Source: Nymphaea colorata (lineage: Eukaryota > Streptophyta > Magnoliopsida > Nymphaeales > Nymphaeaceae). Taken from it: 64,000 nucleotides of DNA. Under the pieces are notes generated by a model. It worked only from the letters and a program-made list of their open reading frames with translations. It did not search any database and had not been told where the DNA came from. The DNA lies in contig NC_045147.1 in NCBI RefSeq assembly GCF_008831285.2, forward strand, positions 7,592,334 through 7,656,333. Reading direction: 5' to 3'. Shown piece by piece: positions 23,889-35,339 of this stretch. Position 1 is the first letter of the stretch. Each line of letters starts with the position of its first letter. Both the position numbers and the translations under genes were made by a program.

Positions 23889-25379
23889 TCAGTGGTCACC
23901 GTCCTTTCTTGTTGTGGGTGCCCTATGAGAAGAGAGGATGGCGTCAATGGCTTCCTTTACTTGGCCTATCTCTGGTGCCTTCCCACCTTGGCTTGGCCAG
24001 AACTCATCCGTTGCTAGAACCTGCGTCGTCCGAGATCGCTTGATGTTAAACAAAGCCCTTCAGTTGCTTATAGTAGCTTAACATGAAATGTCAGAGAACT
24101 TCAAAGAATGCATGGCTTCGTTACCTTTACTTGGAGCTGCAGAAACTTGACATAGCTTATTGCTTTCTCTAGCATAGTAACCAGATCAACCTGTCCCATC
24201 AAATTTACGGATCAAACTTCAGAGTGTGAACGATAATATTTTCCTTTTCTGAACAATTGGCGATAACCATTCGGCCGCCTAAGGAAACTGTATGTTCATT
24301 AAACAAACGGAAAGAAATTGACGGGAAAGAACTGGGACCTTTGTTCCGTTGGGTACAAGGTCCTGTAATATCTTCAGTCTCTCACTTATCCTCTCCCTCC
24401 GGTTCTGGAACCATGGACGTACAAAAGGTTCAACCACGTAATAGAGCGCACAGTTTCATACTGAAGAACTGAAAAGAGAAAGGGTACTGAATGGTTAACA
24501 GATATACACCTTGGCAGCAATGCTCTGTGGGTCCTTTGATGGTGATGGCCTCGGCTTATTTGGCTTTCTTGGCGAATTGCTGGAGCATTGCTTCTTCGCC
24601 ACCGGTGAGTCGACCATCTCATTATTACTCTGAAATATTTGAGCAAAAGAAATCTTAGATAATTGATTTGTGTGGCTTGCGCGTATTAGATTCGTACTTA
24701 TACACGTTAGAATACAAGCAGTTATGCGCGTAAAAAGCACCGTGAATGCACGCTTGTTGTGACTGTTTGTTGATTCTTGCAGACCAAAATGCACAGCGGA
24801 GTATGCACCATCATCAGGTAGCTCAGAGAACAAATGAAATTGGTCGCCTTCAGCTTCACCGCATACTGATGTGTAACAGCTAGATGTTGTCTCCATGCAG
24901 GTAGAGTCCACCATGATATTGCCGGAGTCGCCGGGCGTGCAGAACCTCCCGGCAGCACAACTACGATTATTTCCATGATTGAAAGCCAGGGTGTCCAATA
25001 AGTACTCGTCCTGACCGACCCTACTGTCGTCGTCGGGAAACATGCACTGGCCGAAGTCAGGGCCTGCGACGTTGAATTTCAGCACGCAGTTCACATTCTC
25101 TTCCTGATCGGAGAGATTGTGTTTGGTAGCTGATGGATTAGCCCATCCGACAGAGACACAGGTACTATTTGAAGAGTAAGGATCGTTTGTGGCGGACCCA
25201 ATGTTACTTGTGGTTTTCTCGTAGCATTCTCCGAAATCAGGCAACAACTTTGGATTCTCTAGACTGAGATAGCTAAGTGGAAAGTGTCCGTGAGCAAAGT
25301 GAAGAGATTGAGTAGGAAGAGAGAAGCTGTGAAGGAGAGACATGTCATTGTTAGATAACGGCTGCGAGAGGTTTGCCAT
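23889..25379 (-). CDS. RHD6-like: Class I RSL bHLH transcription factor (RHD6/RSL1-like), 5 exons
   Basis: Nuclear transcription factor of the class that starts root hair or rhizoid development. Exons (minus): 25379-24741, 24629-24510, 24404-24339, 24190-24125, 24020-23889; predicted 340 residues. All introns are GT-AG and phase 0 (111, 105, 148 and 104 nt). The start ATG at 25379 has a strong context (GCCATGG); an upstream in-frame ATG at 25412 is less likely. Residues 1-213 are Ser/Asn-rich and acidic. The basic region follows SKDPQSIAAK (244-253), continues NRRERISERLK, helix 1/loop LQDLVPNGTK, helix 2 VDLVTMLEKAISYVKFLQ, then LATDEFWP, the class I signature (class II RSL proteins have an ARKRRERINER-type basic region). 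The first intron is a multiple of three with no stop, so retention would give a 377-residue form. That intron is inferred from splice sites and loss of family-like composition. No frameshift is seen. Confidence 0.93.
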
Positions 25380-25473
25380 GGCAAAACCGACGAGGACTCT
25401 TAGAGCTAGCAAATGGCAAAACTCATCGACGATCGAACTCCTTGAACCGTTTAGGTGGGGGATATATGTATCT

Positions 25474-25483
25474 ATATTTTTAT
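25474..25483 (-). promoter_or_regulatory. Probable TATA box of the bHLH gene
   Basis: On the minus strand this reads TATAAAAATA, about 95-105 bases before the ATG at 25379, which would leave a short 5' leader. Position and sequence fit a plant TATA box; it is inferred from sequence only. Confidence 0.5.
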
Positions 25484-25499
25484 ATCCTCAAGACGGCCG

Positions 25500-28400
25500 T
25501 CTTCGGCATCTACTCGACGCCCCACAAACAAACTCTATGAAAAACGAGGAATTCGGAGATAATGGCAAGATAAAAATTTTAGCCAAAAACATGAGACAGG
25601 GAGGTGGAAAGGGAGGGGCTAGCTGGTTGGCTCTGGAGGGGGAAGTTGTGGTAGGAGGTGTTGGAGGGGAGGGGGAGGTATAAATATCGGTCGAGGTGAC
25701 TTGCTAGTGCTAATAGGCTTGTTCTGGTCATCATTAATTTGGGCGGTTATTTTAAGCGTTCGCTGTCAGAGGGCTTGCGCAAAGCCAAAAGATAAAATAT
25801 ATACAGTTGATCAGCATAAAAGTCGCCGCATCAGCCGGTTCCACGTCTCAGATTCCCATGAGATGCACGGTGCATCCATCTTGGATGTTTGCACTCAAAA
25901 GGTCTTTCTATCAGGTGCACTAGTACCCATGAAGTATGAATGCGGCATAGGAAGCGGAAGCTGCAGGCAATTGGGGTATTCATGAATCGGGTAAATATAA
26001 TTGTTGGTGTGTTCAATTCTCCTATATTCAGCACCATAGTAAAATTTAATTTTTGGGCGATTGTTAAACATGCACGTATTAGCTTTTTCGCCGAACGGCA
26101 TCTCCGCGTATTGGGTTTAAGAAAGTAACGCACAAATTAAGCTTATCATGCCGTCCTTCAATTAATTCTCACTGGCTAGCTAGTTGTTGGTTAGATGACA
26201 TGCAGTATGCACATGATTATCAGCTGCGATCCCCAGGCATATTGAAGTGTGCATGGGTTTAAGCGACAAATCGGAAATTATATATTGAATTATGATCCGG
26301 CCTCTTCACATTCTTCCACAAACAGGAATGTGCGCCTTGATACCATGAAAAACGTGCCTTTGTACCCACAATTGCACCACCCCTCGAAATCAACCACCTA
26401 GGTTAGTTTCACTGTTCTTAATCCATTAAATGGAGCCCAGGACGATGAAAGAAGAAAGGTGGACGGAATAAACTTGTATTGGATCGCAACTATTTTCTCG
26501 CCTTGTCTATATTCTATATATTACTGGAAGGTCCCTATGTAAACCATGGATTGTTTAATGCATCCCAACTCCTACTTTTTTGCATGCTCATGTTGTGATT
26601 CGAGCAGTCTCATGAGCTAAGGTGTTGCTTGCATCATAAAGTGCTGTGCTTCATTTTACTACTGACTTTTGCTGATAAAATGTATCAGCATAGCAGAAAA
26701 AAATCTCAGAAAATATGCGCTTGTCCTTGAGTTCTAAGTCTCATATATACCTGACCATTCCTCAAATTAGGAGTGGTCAACGACGTTGCCAACATGAACT
26801 GAACTAATTCCCCATTTAAACCCCTAATCAATTTTCTCATTTGATCGCCAATCTCCTACACACTTGTGAAACCCTCGCATGTCCTCCCACTTCTTCAATT
26901 TCATACCTCAGATGTACTAGGAATGGCCTTCTCCATGAACCCGGATGTACTGATCAGCTTGTTTTAGGTGTAATGAAAGCTAGCTAGCCTCATAAGAAGA
27001 CCGCGTAGCTAGGCTACTGGTCTTGACGACAGTTATGTTCCATGATGCTTTTTTTTAATTTGAAATATTTCTACCTCATATCAAGTTTAATTTTCGTTGA
27101 CTGGATCTCGATTTTCTTTTCACATGCTCTAGAAGTTTAAGAGACTGCTAAATGCCCCTACCGTGGTACATCTTTCTTTAATATCATATTATACTACAAG
27201 AAATTGCGTCTTTACTTCTGCTAACAGCGGAAGTGTCTGTAAAGGTACCACATTTACTGACATAAAAACTACTCAGCGGCAATGAAGATTCAGATTCAGT
27301 GACATTATGCTCTGATGCGTCATAGAATGTTTGCCTTCACCCACGCTATCCTAGCTACCCTGCATCACGGGTGGTCAAAGTCTCATTGGTCTGCATTAAC
27401 GCTATCTTACACTATGTCACAGATGGCCTTCATGACTAATATTACTTTTTTTTTTTTTTTTTGGTGTCACATATGATCAGGGTCTTCATTGACGCTCTTT
27501 TGCACGTAATAGATGGTTAGAGTCTATATGGTCAAAGTCTCTGTGCTCTTCACTGACACTGTCTTCTTTATGTCACAAATGGTAAGGCTTTTAAAACTCA
27601 ATTAACGGTTATTAAAGACAACGGAATAAATAGTTTATGTGTTTTGCATCAAGTAGTGTGAAAAATATATATCTACAAGTCATTCAAGAAAAGCAAGCCA
27701 TGTTTAGCATAAGAATCAACTGGTCCCATTGGAAGGTCCCAGGATGAATAGCGAGACGTTAAGATTAGAAGGAGAAAGAGCCAAGCGTTAGCTCATGAAT
27801 CATTCGTTCCTGTATATCTTTCCGTTTCGTCATGTGCCTCTTACGCTACCATTGCCAAAGAGGTAGAGATGGGCCATAGTGTGGCTGTTGCCTCACAATC
27901 ATGCACTTTCCTCATTTTGGTGCTTAGATATAATAATAGTATTGAGTGCCTGATGAAAGTTATTAATGGTATTTGCTTACGTTTCTTAATCTTGTTGTCT
28001 CTACTTGTTCGTTGAAAACTGCAACTAGATCATTTTGACATATGTCAAACTGATCTCTTCGGACAACAGTTGCAGATGCAACTGATGCTAGAATTATGAC
28101 TGCGCAAAAATTATAAAAAAGTGCGCGCATGTGTGCCTATAACCTCCACCATATATTCTATAAATATGTGAGAAATCTCACCACATAGACACAATTTACA
28201 TGTTCAAAAATATACAGCTAAAGAAATCATGTTTTTTTATATGTAGATATATAGGATGTTATAAGGTTAAAAAATGAGCAGCTAGCTTGGGTTCGTCAGT
28301 TAATGTGACGATCAACTAGCTAGACCACAGCTGGAGATGGCAAAAAGGTGATATTGTTCTTTGTTTCATTCAGTGATGGAATGAATTTCAAAGAGTCTTG

Positions 28401-28919
28401 TAACCGAGAGATAGAAGGTCACACATCATAAAGTAGGAGGAGGACCGTGCAGGGCGCACTCCCTGACATGTAATTCGCTCATTTTTGATTTATTTTTTAC
28501 AACTAAGTTTGTATTTCATGTGCTGATGCACAGGCAATAAGAAATTTTTTATATGTTATATTTCTTATTTCTATAATGAACAGTGTATATTGGATTATAC
28601 AACAAAATTTTAGACGTGCAGGTTATGGATGTATAATGGAGCTTTTTGTAGGTACACATGCTGACACAGTGATTTTATTTGTCAAATCATCTGCAAATGC
28701 AAAATGCATGGTTGCACTTGCTCTATTCCTATTGTTTGTTCGTGGACATCCATTTGCAGTTTCTGCCAAAAAAAAAAAAAGCGTGGCTGAGGAAGATTGG
28801 ATATGCACCCTAAGTTCAATAATATAATTCAAAAAGAAAGCATGTATTTGTTTTCTGTCTTCTTTCATGCTTGTTTTTATGTCCTGTAAGTTGAATTCGA
28901 ACATTTTCTTGTCATCCAG
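25500..28919. other. Intergenic region upstream of the bHLH gene
   Basis: No gene is recognised. 25600-25680 is G-rich on the plus strand. TATAAATAT at about 25680 has no convincing reading frame behind it. ACTACAAGAAAT at 27195 resembles a CACTA transposon end (first C replaced by T), followed by repeated CAGCGG words, but no matching right end was found. 28440-28820 has an A-rich run and no supported coding sequence. Confidence 0.35.
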
Positions 28920-29030
28920 TTGTGGAGAGAAGTTATGGAGAGGTTACTTTCACGGGCACCCTTCAAGCAGAGTAAAAACCTCAAGAAAATTAAGGCGGCT
29001 AAAAGGCATATTAATGTTGACTGGAGTTAG
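28920..29030 (+). CDS. Candidate terminal exon of an unidentified gene
   Basis: After a good splice acceptor (TTTTCTTGTCATCCAG) 36 codons run to a TAG: LWREVMERLLSRAPFKQSKN, then LKKIKAAKRHINVDWS. The basic, Lys-rich composition and clean acceptor look like a real C-terminal exon, but I do not recognise the protein. No upstream exon was identified within 2 kb, so it may be an orphan exon or gene fragment. Confidence 0.3.
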   Translation: MWREVMERLLSRAPFKQSKNLKKIKAAKRHINVDWS

Positions 29031-32000
29031 AAAACTAGAAGATGAAAACTAATGTTGTGGCTGTAGAAGGAACTCTGATAAATGCAGTCTAAATTTGACT
29101 GAAGTTGAATAAGCCGTGTCTCTCACATTGAGGAATTTCGACCAACTACTTAGATGCTCTCCATCATGAGGCATTGCATAATTGCATCCTTGTTTCGTTG
29201 GAAAGGATGTGGTTCTCTTTCTTCTTTTTCTATGTGTTGCTATGAGCCTATGAGTGTTCATGTGCCATTTTTTTGTTTGTTTGCTTTGTGAAATTCTGTT
29301 TCTATGACTATTTGTTCGCTCTTGAGGAGAATGCTTGATTTTCAGCAGCCTCAAGTACAGAGCAGTATTTCCATCTTTTGGAAAAATTAATTAAGACTTC
29401 AACGCCGACATCATCAACCACTATATATGGTTTGGATCGAGTACTCTATAGCGGTGCCAACGGATCCGGTAAATATTGCAATGTAATAGAACTAGTATCT
29501 CGTCGATGGTTGGAAGACTCCGAAAACTGTGGAAATAAAATTTCTCGACATTTGAAATATTTTTTCGAATTTTTCGATATTCGAATTATATTTTTATAAA
29601 ACGCATTTCTGCTATCTGTATTTATGGGGTTGCCTAGCTACTTAACTCAATTACTGTTCCTCATTTATGGGATGTTCGCCTGATTACCTTGTGTACACAT
29701 GTAAGCTAAATATTCACAATTGATGTGCAATGCACGTTTAGGGCTGAAAGCAAGCGTGTAAAATGGCCTCGGGTGAATTGCGTTGTACAGGATTAATTAG
29801 CATGAGGACCTGTAAAGTTCGGCCCTACAGATTTGATTTTGGTAAGCACTTTAGCATAGTGGAAGGTCCACGAGGCCGCGGAGTAAGGAATTTTAGGCTG
29901 AGGGGTGCTAAATATAAAACCTTGGCAGCTTGTAATGAACGTATCTTTTTAAATATCAACATAGAAATAAAAAGATGTTTTAGGGTTAGTGTAGGCAACT
30001 GCCAGCACCCGCTTATATGTGGTTCACCCAGTGGTCCATGTGTATGGTTCGAAGGATTGACATGGTTTCCGTTCACATGCATCTTCCTTTTTAATATCTC
30101 TAGATGCCAAAAAACATGCCCCCAGCTACTCCTGAATGCATGAGCATTCAAGCATTGATTCTTGACTGCGTGATTCTTGCCTGCTCCAAACTACACGCAT
30201 CACTTGTCACGCCTATCTCTTACTGCAAATTATTATAATATATCGTGTTCAAGAATATCCAAGGGGCTAGAAATTAATTTGCATATAAGCATATCTGAGA
30301 TCTGCATGCTTTGCGGAAAAAGATATTAAAGCCGACAAAGAATTGTCAATAAATGACAACATAACACAGTTAACCTTTTTATATTGTTAGAATAGACTTA
30401 AGTTTCTCGTTTCAAGTAGAAAAATGAGCTTTAATATTCTGTTGAACCTGGGCAACTACTAACTTAAGGTGGGGTCTAGGTGATAAAAAAAAACCTATAG
30501 ACCCTAAATAAAGAGAAATTTGGACTTCGTTAGTTCTGCATTCACCTATTTAACTACACCCATCACATTAATATGAGACTAATTAGCTAGTTTTCTAATT
30601 AACATCTCAAGTATGTGGTTATTTAATTTGAACATTTTTATTTTCATTAATTGTCAAAACATATTAATTGAAACCTAGATATATTAATAAAGTCAGGTGT
30701 ACTTTTACGTTATTTTTTGTATAAATTGATGGAAATTAACTTGCCACTGACCTAATAATTTATTGACAGAGTTAATACTCTTATGCATGGATCTTTTTAA
30801 TTAACCAGGCTTACTTAGTACGGATCATTTTAGTTGTCTTTCTGTTGTCACCAAATCCTGAGATGCATTTTCTAAAAGATTAATTGTTTTAGTTTTCTCT
30901 CTGCATTATCACCAAATTCAGAGTAAAAGAAGTTTCATGGAAGCTAAAACAATAGGAGTTTAACGGTTGTGTTTTCTTTCAAACAGGCGATTCTGAGATG
31001 CCAGACACGTCCGTACAAGCTATAGCAAGAAATACACCACGCGTTTGAACTTTTCACCTCATTGACTTCAACTCAAAAGTTCTAACCAGGAAGAGAGCTC
31101 TTATTGCTATTCAGTGCATTTCGCTCCTAATGATGCGCGACTGTAAATTCTAATTTTAGCAGAAACCGGGATATACTTGGGAGATTCACGTCAACCGTGG
31201 TCCTCTGATTAAAAGAAAAAGTAATTTGCTGCGAAGTTAAAGTTTGTATTTGTAAGAACTCATAATTAGACAACTAGTTAAGAACGGAAGTTGATCTTAT
31301 TTCTGTTATCACATCTTTCCTTTGTAGTATTCCAATAAATACGTGGTAAGATCATCAACTTCGATGACTACTAGAAAATTAATACAAAAGGAACTTCAGT
31401 AACGCACTTCATTAAAGCACAAGAGACCCGCAAATTTAAGGACTCAAAACTTCCCGGTGATCTAATTTGGCAAGCATTTAATCATCTAATCAGCTTCGTT
31501 GCTTTTTTGGCTTGGAAATTCAGAGATCAGGTCAAACCCACAAAAACGATATAACGCAAATGATTATTAATATAACTGAAACGGAGCACATGAAGTGATA
31601 AGCAAGCAGTTTATTTAGTGAATAGAATATACACATTTGTTAAGTTTTAAAGTTTAAGATTTCATAAAGCATTGCATTTAAATATAAACAATAGCTTTGT
31701 GGAATCTAAACGTTTCATTGTGTCAATTGCGTCTTCCTGTTATCCGATATTAAATATATGATGGCCCTTTATGATGCTATCATACAGAGGTACACGCTCA
31801 TCTATGCATGAATCTGTGCACGTATCAAATGTCAAATACCATATAAATGTGTAAATTATGCCGTTACCACGTCTACGGAATCAATAATCTCTAGCAAAGC
31901 AAAAGGTTCAAACATCGACATTAAACAAGCGCGTACTATGGTGACAATAGTTGGTGCTACATCCATGATGTTACCTTCAAAGTGAAAATTTACTTAGGAT

Positions 32001-32118
32001 CATGTTTAATAGCATTTGATTAGTATCGTCCTCCGCTAAAACAAGCCCATAAAATTTTTGGGTAATGGCGGGCAATTTCTGAAGCGCGTTCCTACCATAA
32101 AATTTAAACTCTTGATAA
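29031..32118. other. Intergenic DNA, nothing recognised
   Basis: AT-rich DNA without recognisable genes, RNA genes or element ends. Open stretches at 29378-29599 and 29763-30143 match no family I know and have no gene-like context. Confidence 0.4.
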
Positions 32119-32123
32119 TTAAT

Positions 32124-32591
32124 TGTAAGATCATTTGGTGGGCCTACATATGTCTATGAGGAATTTCAGATATTATGGCTGTCTTAACGTAAATATCCGC
32201 CTAAGTGATTGCATTTTGGGATATTACGTCATTTTAGATGGTATGAGATAATTTTGAAATGTATAAATACCGGTACGCAATTACGGACTCTTTGATGGGT
32301 TGAATCTGTAATTGTCCTCATTATATAATGGTAGTGGTCCCTGAGGTCGTGCAGACATAGTTGCTTTTGGTTTCTAGGGTTTTCTCTTCCCCATCTGAGA
32401 GAGACCTGACGCGCACTGCACGTACCCTAGAAGATCCTACTACGATCTACTGTCCGTGCACTTCAGATGGATTCAGGTACGCTTCCGCTTTAAGTTTAAG
32501 GTTTTGTTTAATTCAATGATTTAGCATGATCCTGTTTTGTTTAGGGCATATACGTTTGGTTTTGTGTTTGCATGAGGGCAAAATCCCAACA
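32124..32591 (+). mobile_element. Copia-type LTR, plus orientation, left arm of inverted LTR pair
   Basis: Starts TGTAAGATCATTTGG and ends AAATCCCAACA, with TG and CA termini (468 bp). A TATA-like TATAAATAC lies near 32261, and the R/U5 part carries CATCTGAGAGAGACC. The end is followed after two bases by a tRNA-Met primer-binding site, which makes this a 5' LTR. A reverse-complement copy lies at 32697-33170. The two are similar over their whole length, with scattered substitutions and a few small gaps. Confidence 0.85.
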
Positions 32592-32593
32592 TT

Positions 32594-32608
32594 TGGTATC
32601 AGAGACAT
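32594..32608 (+). promoter_or_regulatory. Primer-binding site (tRNA-Met type) in the loop of the LTR hairpin
   Basis: TGGTATCAGAGACAT, complementary to the 3' end of initiator tRNA-Met as in plant copia elements, lies two bases after the CA end of the plus LTR. Confidence 0.8.
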
Positions 32609-32696
32609 GCTCGTTGTTGAATCGTTGATTTTTTGGCATTCTTCCCTCTTCGATTCTTCCCCTGTTTTCTACTGCAAGAGTTTTCAAAAAAAAAAA

Positions 32697-33170
32697 AGTT
32701 GGGATTTTGCCCTTATGCATACACAAAACCAAACGTATATGTCCTAAACAAAACAGGATCATGCTCATGCTAAATAATTAAATTAAACAAAACTTTAAAC
32801 TTAAAGCGGAAGCGTACCTGAATCCATCTGAAGTGCATGGATAGTAGATCGCGGTAGGATCTTCCAGGGTACGTGCAGTGCGCATCAGGTCTCTCTCAGA
32901 TGGGGAAGAAAAAACCCTAGAAACCAAAAGCAACTATGTCTGCACGACCCCAAGGACCACTACCATTATATAATGAGGACAATTACAGATTCAACCCATC
33001 GAAGAGTCCGTAATTGCGTACCGGTATCTATACATTTTAAAATTATCCTATACCATCTAAAATGACGTAATATCCAAAAATGCAATCAGTTAGGCGGATA
33101 TTTACGTTAAGACAACCATAATGTTTGAAATTCTTTATAGACATATGTCGGTCCACCAAATGATCTTACA
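32697..33170 (-). mobile_element. Copia-type LTR, minus orientation, right arm of inverted LTR pair
   Basis: Reverse complement of 32124-32591. It starts GTTGGGATTTTGCCC (the first T of TGTTGGG is now A) and ends TGATCTTACA, 474 bp. Directly outside it, 33171-33184 is a polypurine tract on the minus strand, so this arm is a 3' LTR whose own interior would extend to the right. The 105-base spacer to the other arm holds the primer-binding site and a run of about 12 A. Confidence 0.85.
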
Positions 33171-33184
33171 ATCTCCCACTTGGG
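33171..33184 (-). promoter_or_regulatory. Polypurine tract of the minus LTR
   Basis: On the minus strand this reads CCCAAGTGGGAGAT immediately before the LTR start TGTAAGATCA, the standard copia arrangement of polypurine tract and 3' LTR. Confidence 0.8.
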
Positions 33185-33990
33185 CCAAATATGTCTTTAT
33201 ACATTCAGACATTACACAAAACCTTAGGAGCTCATAATTGCTATCTTATTAAACGTCATTTTCACCAATCTCGTCCATGACCATATCAACACAGAACTAA
33301 AGCGGCTTTCGCTATATAAAAATTAGCTAAACCTTCAATGATAACAAATGTTAACATAATCAATGACATAAATCTGATATGGATGTATAGCATGAGAATT
33401 ACATGTAATGTGATTATAACATGTCTATTCTCAACTGGTTCAACTTTAAAACCTTATGGAGATCAAAAATACAAACACATAAACACAGAATGGAACCAAA
33501 GAACTTTAAACTTTATTCTGCAAAAAACTGAATATGTGTCTATACATAAGAGCAAACAAAATACAAACTCCCACTAAACCTGCACATCATCCAAGGATAA
33601 CATTAATTTGTTAATTAAACAAAATCAAATGGAAAAGTAAATAATACTAAATGTATGTTTTGATGTGTATATCCTTCTGCACAAGTGCGTTCCACTATAA
33701 GATATTGTGGTTCGAAGGTACTATACACTTCCAGGAGATCAAGGAGCTTAAACTGCTATTGTCTACCATTTGTGTCATCTAGTGTTCGGAGACACTTCTT
33801 CAAAAAGTCAACTGTGTACAAAGCCTTAAAGTGTACGTGGACATAAAAGAATTCATGAGCACTTGACTTTATGCCTATATCAGATTTTATAACTTGAGAA
33901 AAGTAACCGTAAATTTTGACATTCAGCCTTTGCATATGCATCCATCAGTATGGTTGGATTTGTGAGAATGGGGTGGAAAATGGTTAAAGT

Positions 33991-34063
33991 CCCCCCCCCC
34001 CCCCCCCTCCACACACACACACATTCTCACCACCTCATATATATATATATATATATATATAGA
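33991..34063. repeat. Compound microsatellite: (C)17, (AC)n, (TA)n
   Basis: A run of 17 C (33991-34007), then (AC)n to about 34022, then after a short gap (TA)n from about 34038. Length in this assembly may be unreliable. Confidence 0.9.
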
Positions 34064-34381
34064 TATATATATAAGCGGGTGACTACCTACCTTTGCATAC
34101 CAAATTGTCAATCCAAAGTGATCACACGGAAGAGATTAAGTTACAAATATATAAAATAAATTGAATTTTTTAAGAGTCTAAATAACCCTAAAAGGACAAG
34201 CAATTTTGTTTAAGGAAACACATTTGTTTTCTTCTTTCCTATCTCTCCATCGCATCCTTTGAAAGGTATTTCAGACTCTCAAAAAACTTGTCTTCTATAT
34301 TTATAATTAAACCTTCGCTGTCCGATCTCCATGAATCGTGTGATTCTCACAAAGTCTGGTATATGAGGTTGTAGTAACGAA

Positions 34382-34385
<4 letters not shown>

Positions 34386-34417
<32 letters not shown>

Positions 34418-34430
34418 CACACACACATGC
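34386..34430. repeat. (TA)n (CA)n microsatellite
   Basis: Alternating TA followed by ACACAC. Confidence 0.85.
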
Positions 34431-34917
34431 AAAACACACAATGATCAGCATGACCTTTTTGTTAAAAAACATGTCAATTTTTCTAGTTCTTGGAATTTTG
34501 ATACATTAGTATGAGCCACTGACTTTAATACCCTTGACCTTTCTTTCTACGCTGTGAGATAAATTAATTAAACTATAAATCATATTAATTAATTTGCTTT
34601 GATCGTGTAACAATTTAATGGGATTGTTTCAGAGTGGACACTAAGGCCATGTTTGATGGCATCATAATCCCTTATCGTATGGCCGAGTCTACTTAATTAT
34701 ACTCCAGATTAAATATAGTAATTAAAAAATTGGAGAACGTCCCTCTTCCCCTACCCTTTCGTTTTCTTTGACTTCCGTTACTCGTCTTCAAGGTTTAAAA
34801 CATATAATTTTGTGAATGAAATGGCTTCCTCAAATATCTCCATTGTGTGTCACAGTTTTTATATGATGAGGGCAACATGCGTGCGACCCACGAGAGAGCG
34901 AGAAAGAGAAGGGCTGG

Positions 34918-34918
<1 letters not shown>

Positions 34919-34988
<70 letters not shown>
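34919..34988. repeat. (CT)n (TA)n microsatellite
   Basis: About 14 CT units followed by about 20 TA units. Confidence 0.9.
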
Positions 34989-34991
<3 letters not shown>

Positions 34992-35177
34992 TTCGATGCT
35001 GCCATGTGCCAGATATGGTCGGATGTTAAAATTTAAAAATATGTCGCTAAAAAATAATTATTAAGCTGCAATAGCCATGGTTTAGGATGGCTTTAGTAAT
35101 GGTTTATGTTTTGTTAGGTTTTTCGATTTTAGTCATCCTTCAACAATTCATCATATGACAACACTAAATTTTTCTTT

Positions 35178-35269
35178 ATATATATATATATTTATATATA
35201 TATATATATACACACACATATATATATGTGTGTGTATATTTATATATATATATACATATATATATACAT

Positions 35270-35338
<69 letters not shown>
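35178..35338. repeat. Compound (TA)n (CA)n microsatellite, 160 bp
   Basis: Interleaved TA, CACACA and TGTGTG runs ending in more than 50 bases of pure TA. It is able to form hairpins along its length. Confidence 0.9.

Positions 35339-35339
<1 letters not shown>

Noticed and set aside
25679-25985. Plus-strand TATAAATAT followed by a 94-codon open frame
   Set aside because: No recognisable protein, no splice or codon evidence; lies in the promoter side of the bHLH gene.
27195-27655. CACTA-type transposon end ACTACAAGAAAT
   Set aside because: First base is T rather than C, and the only candidate right end (CAAGTAGTG near 27650) lacks a matching 3-base duplication.
29763-30151. Overlapping 126- and 108-codon open frames on both strands
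   Set aside because: Mutually antisense and without domain or context.
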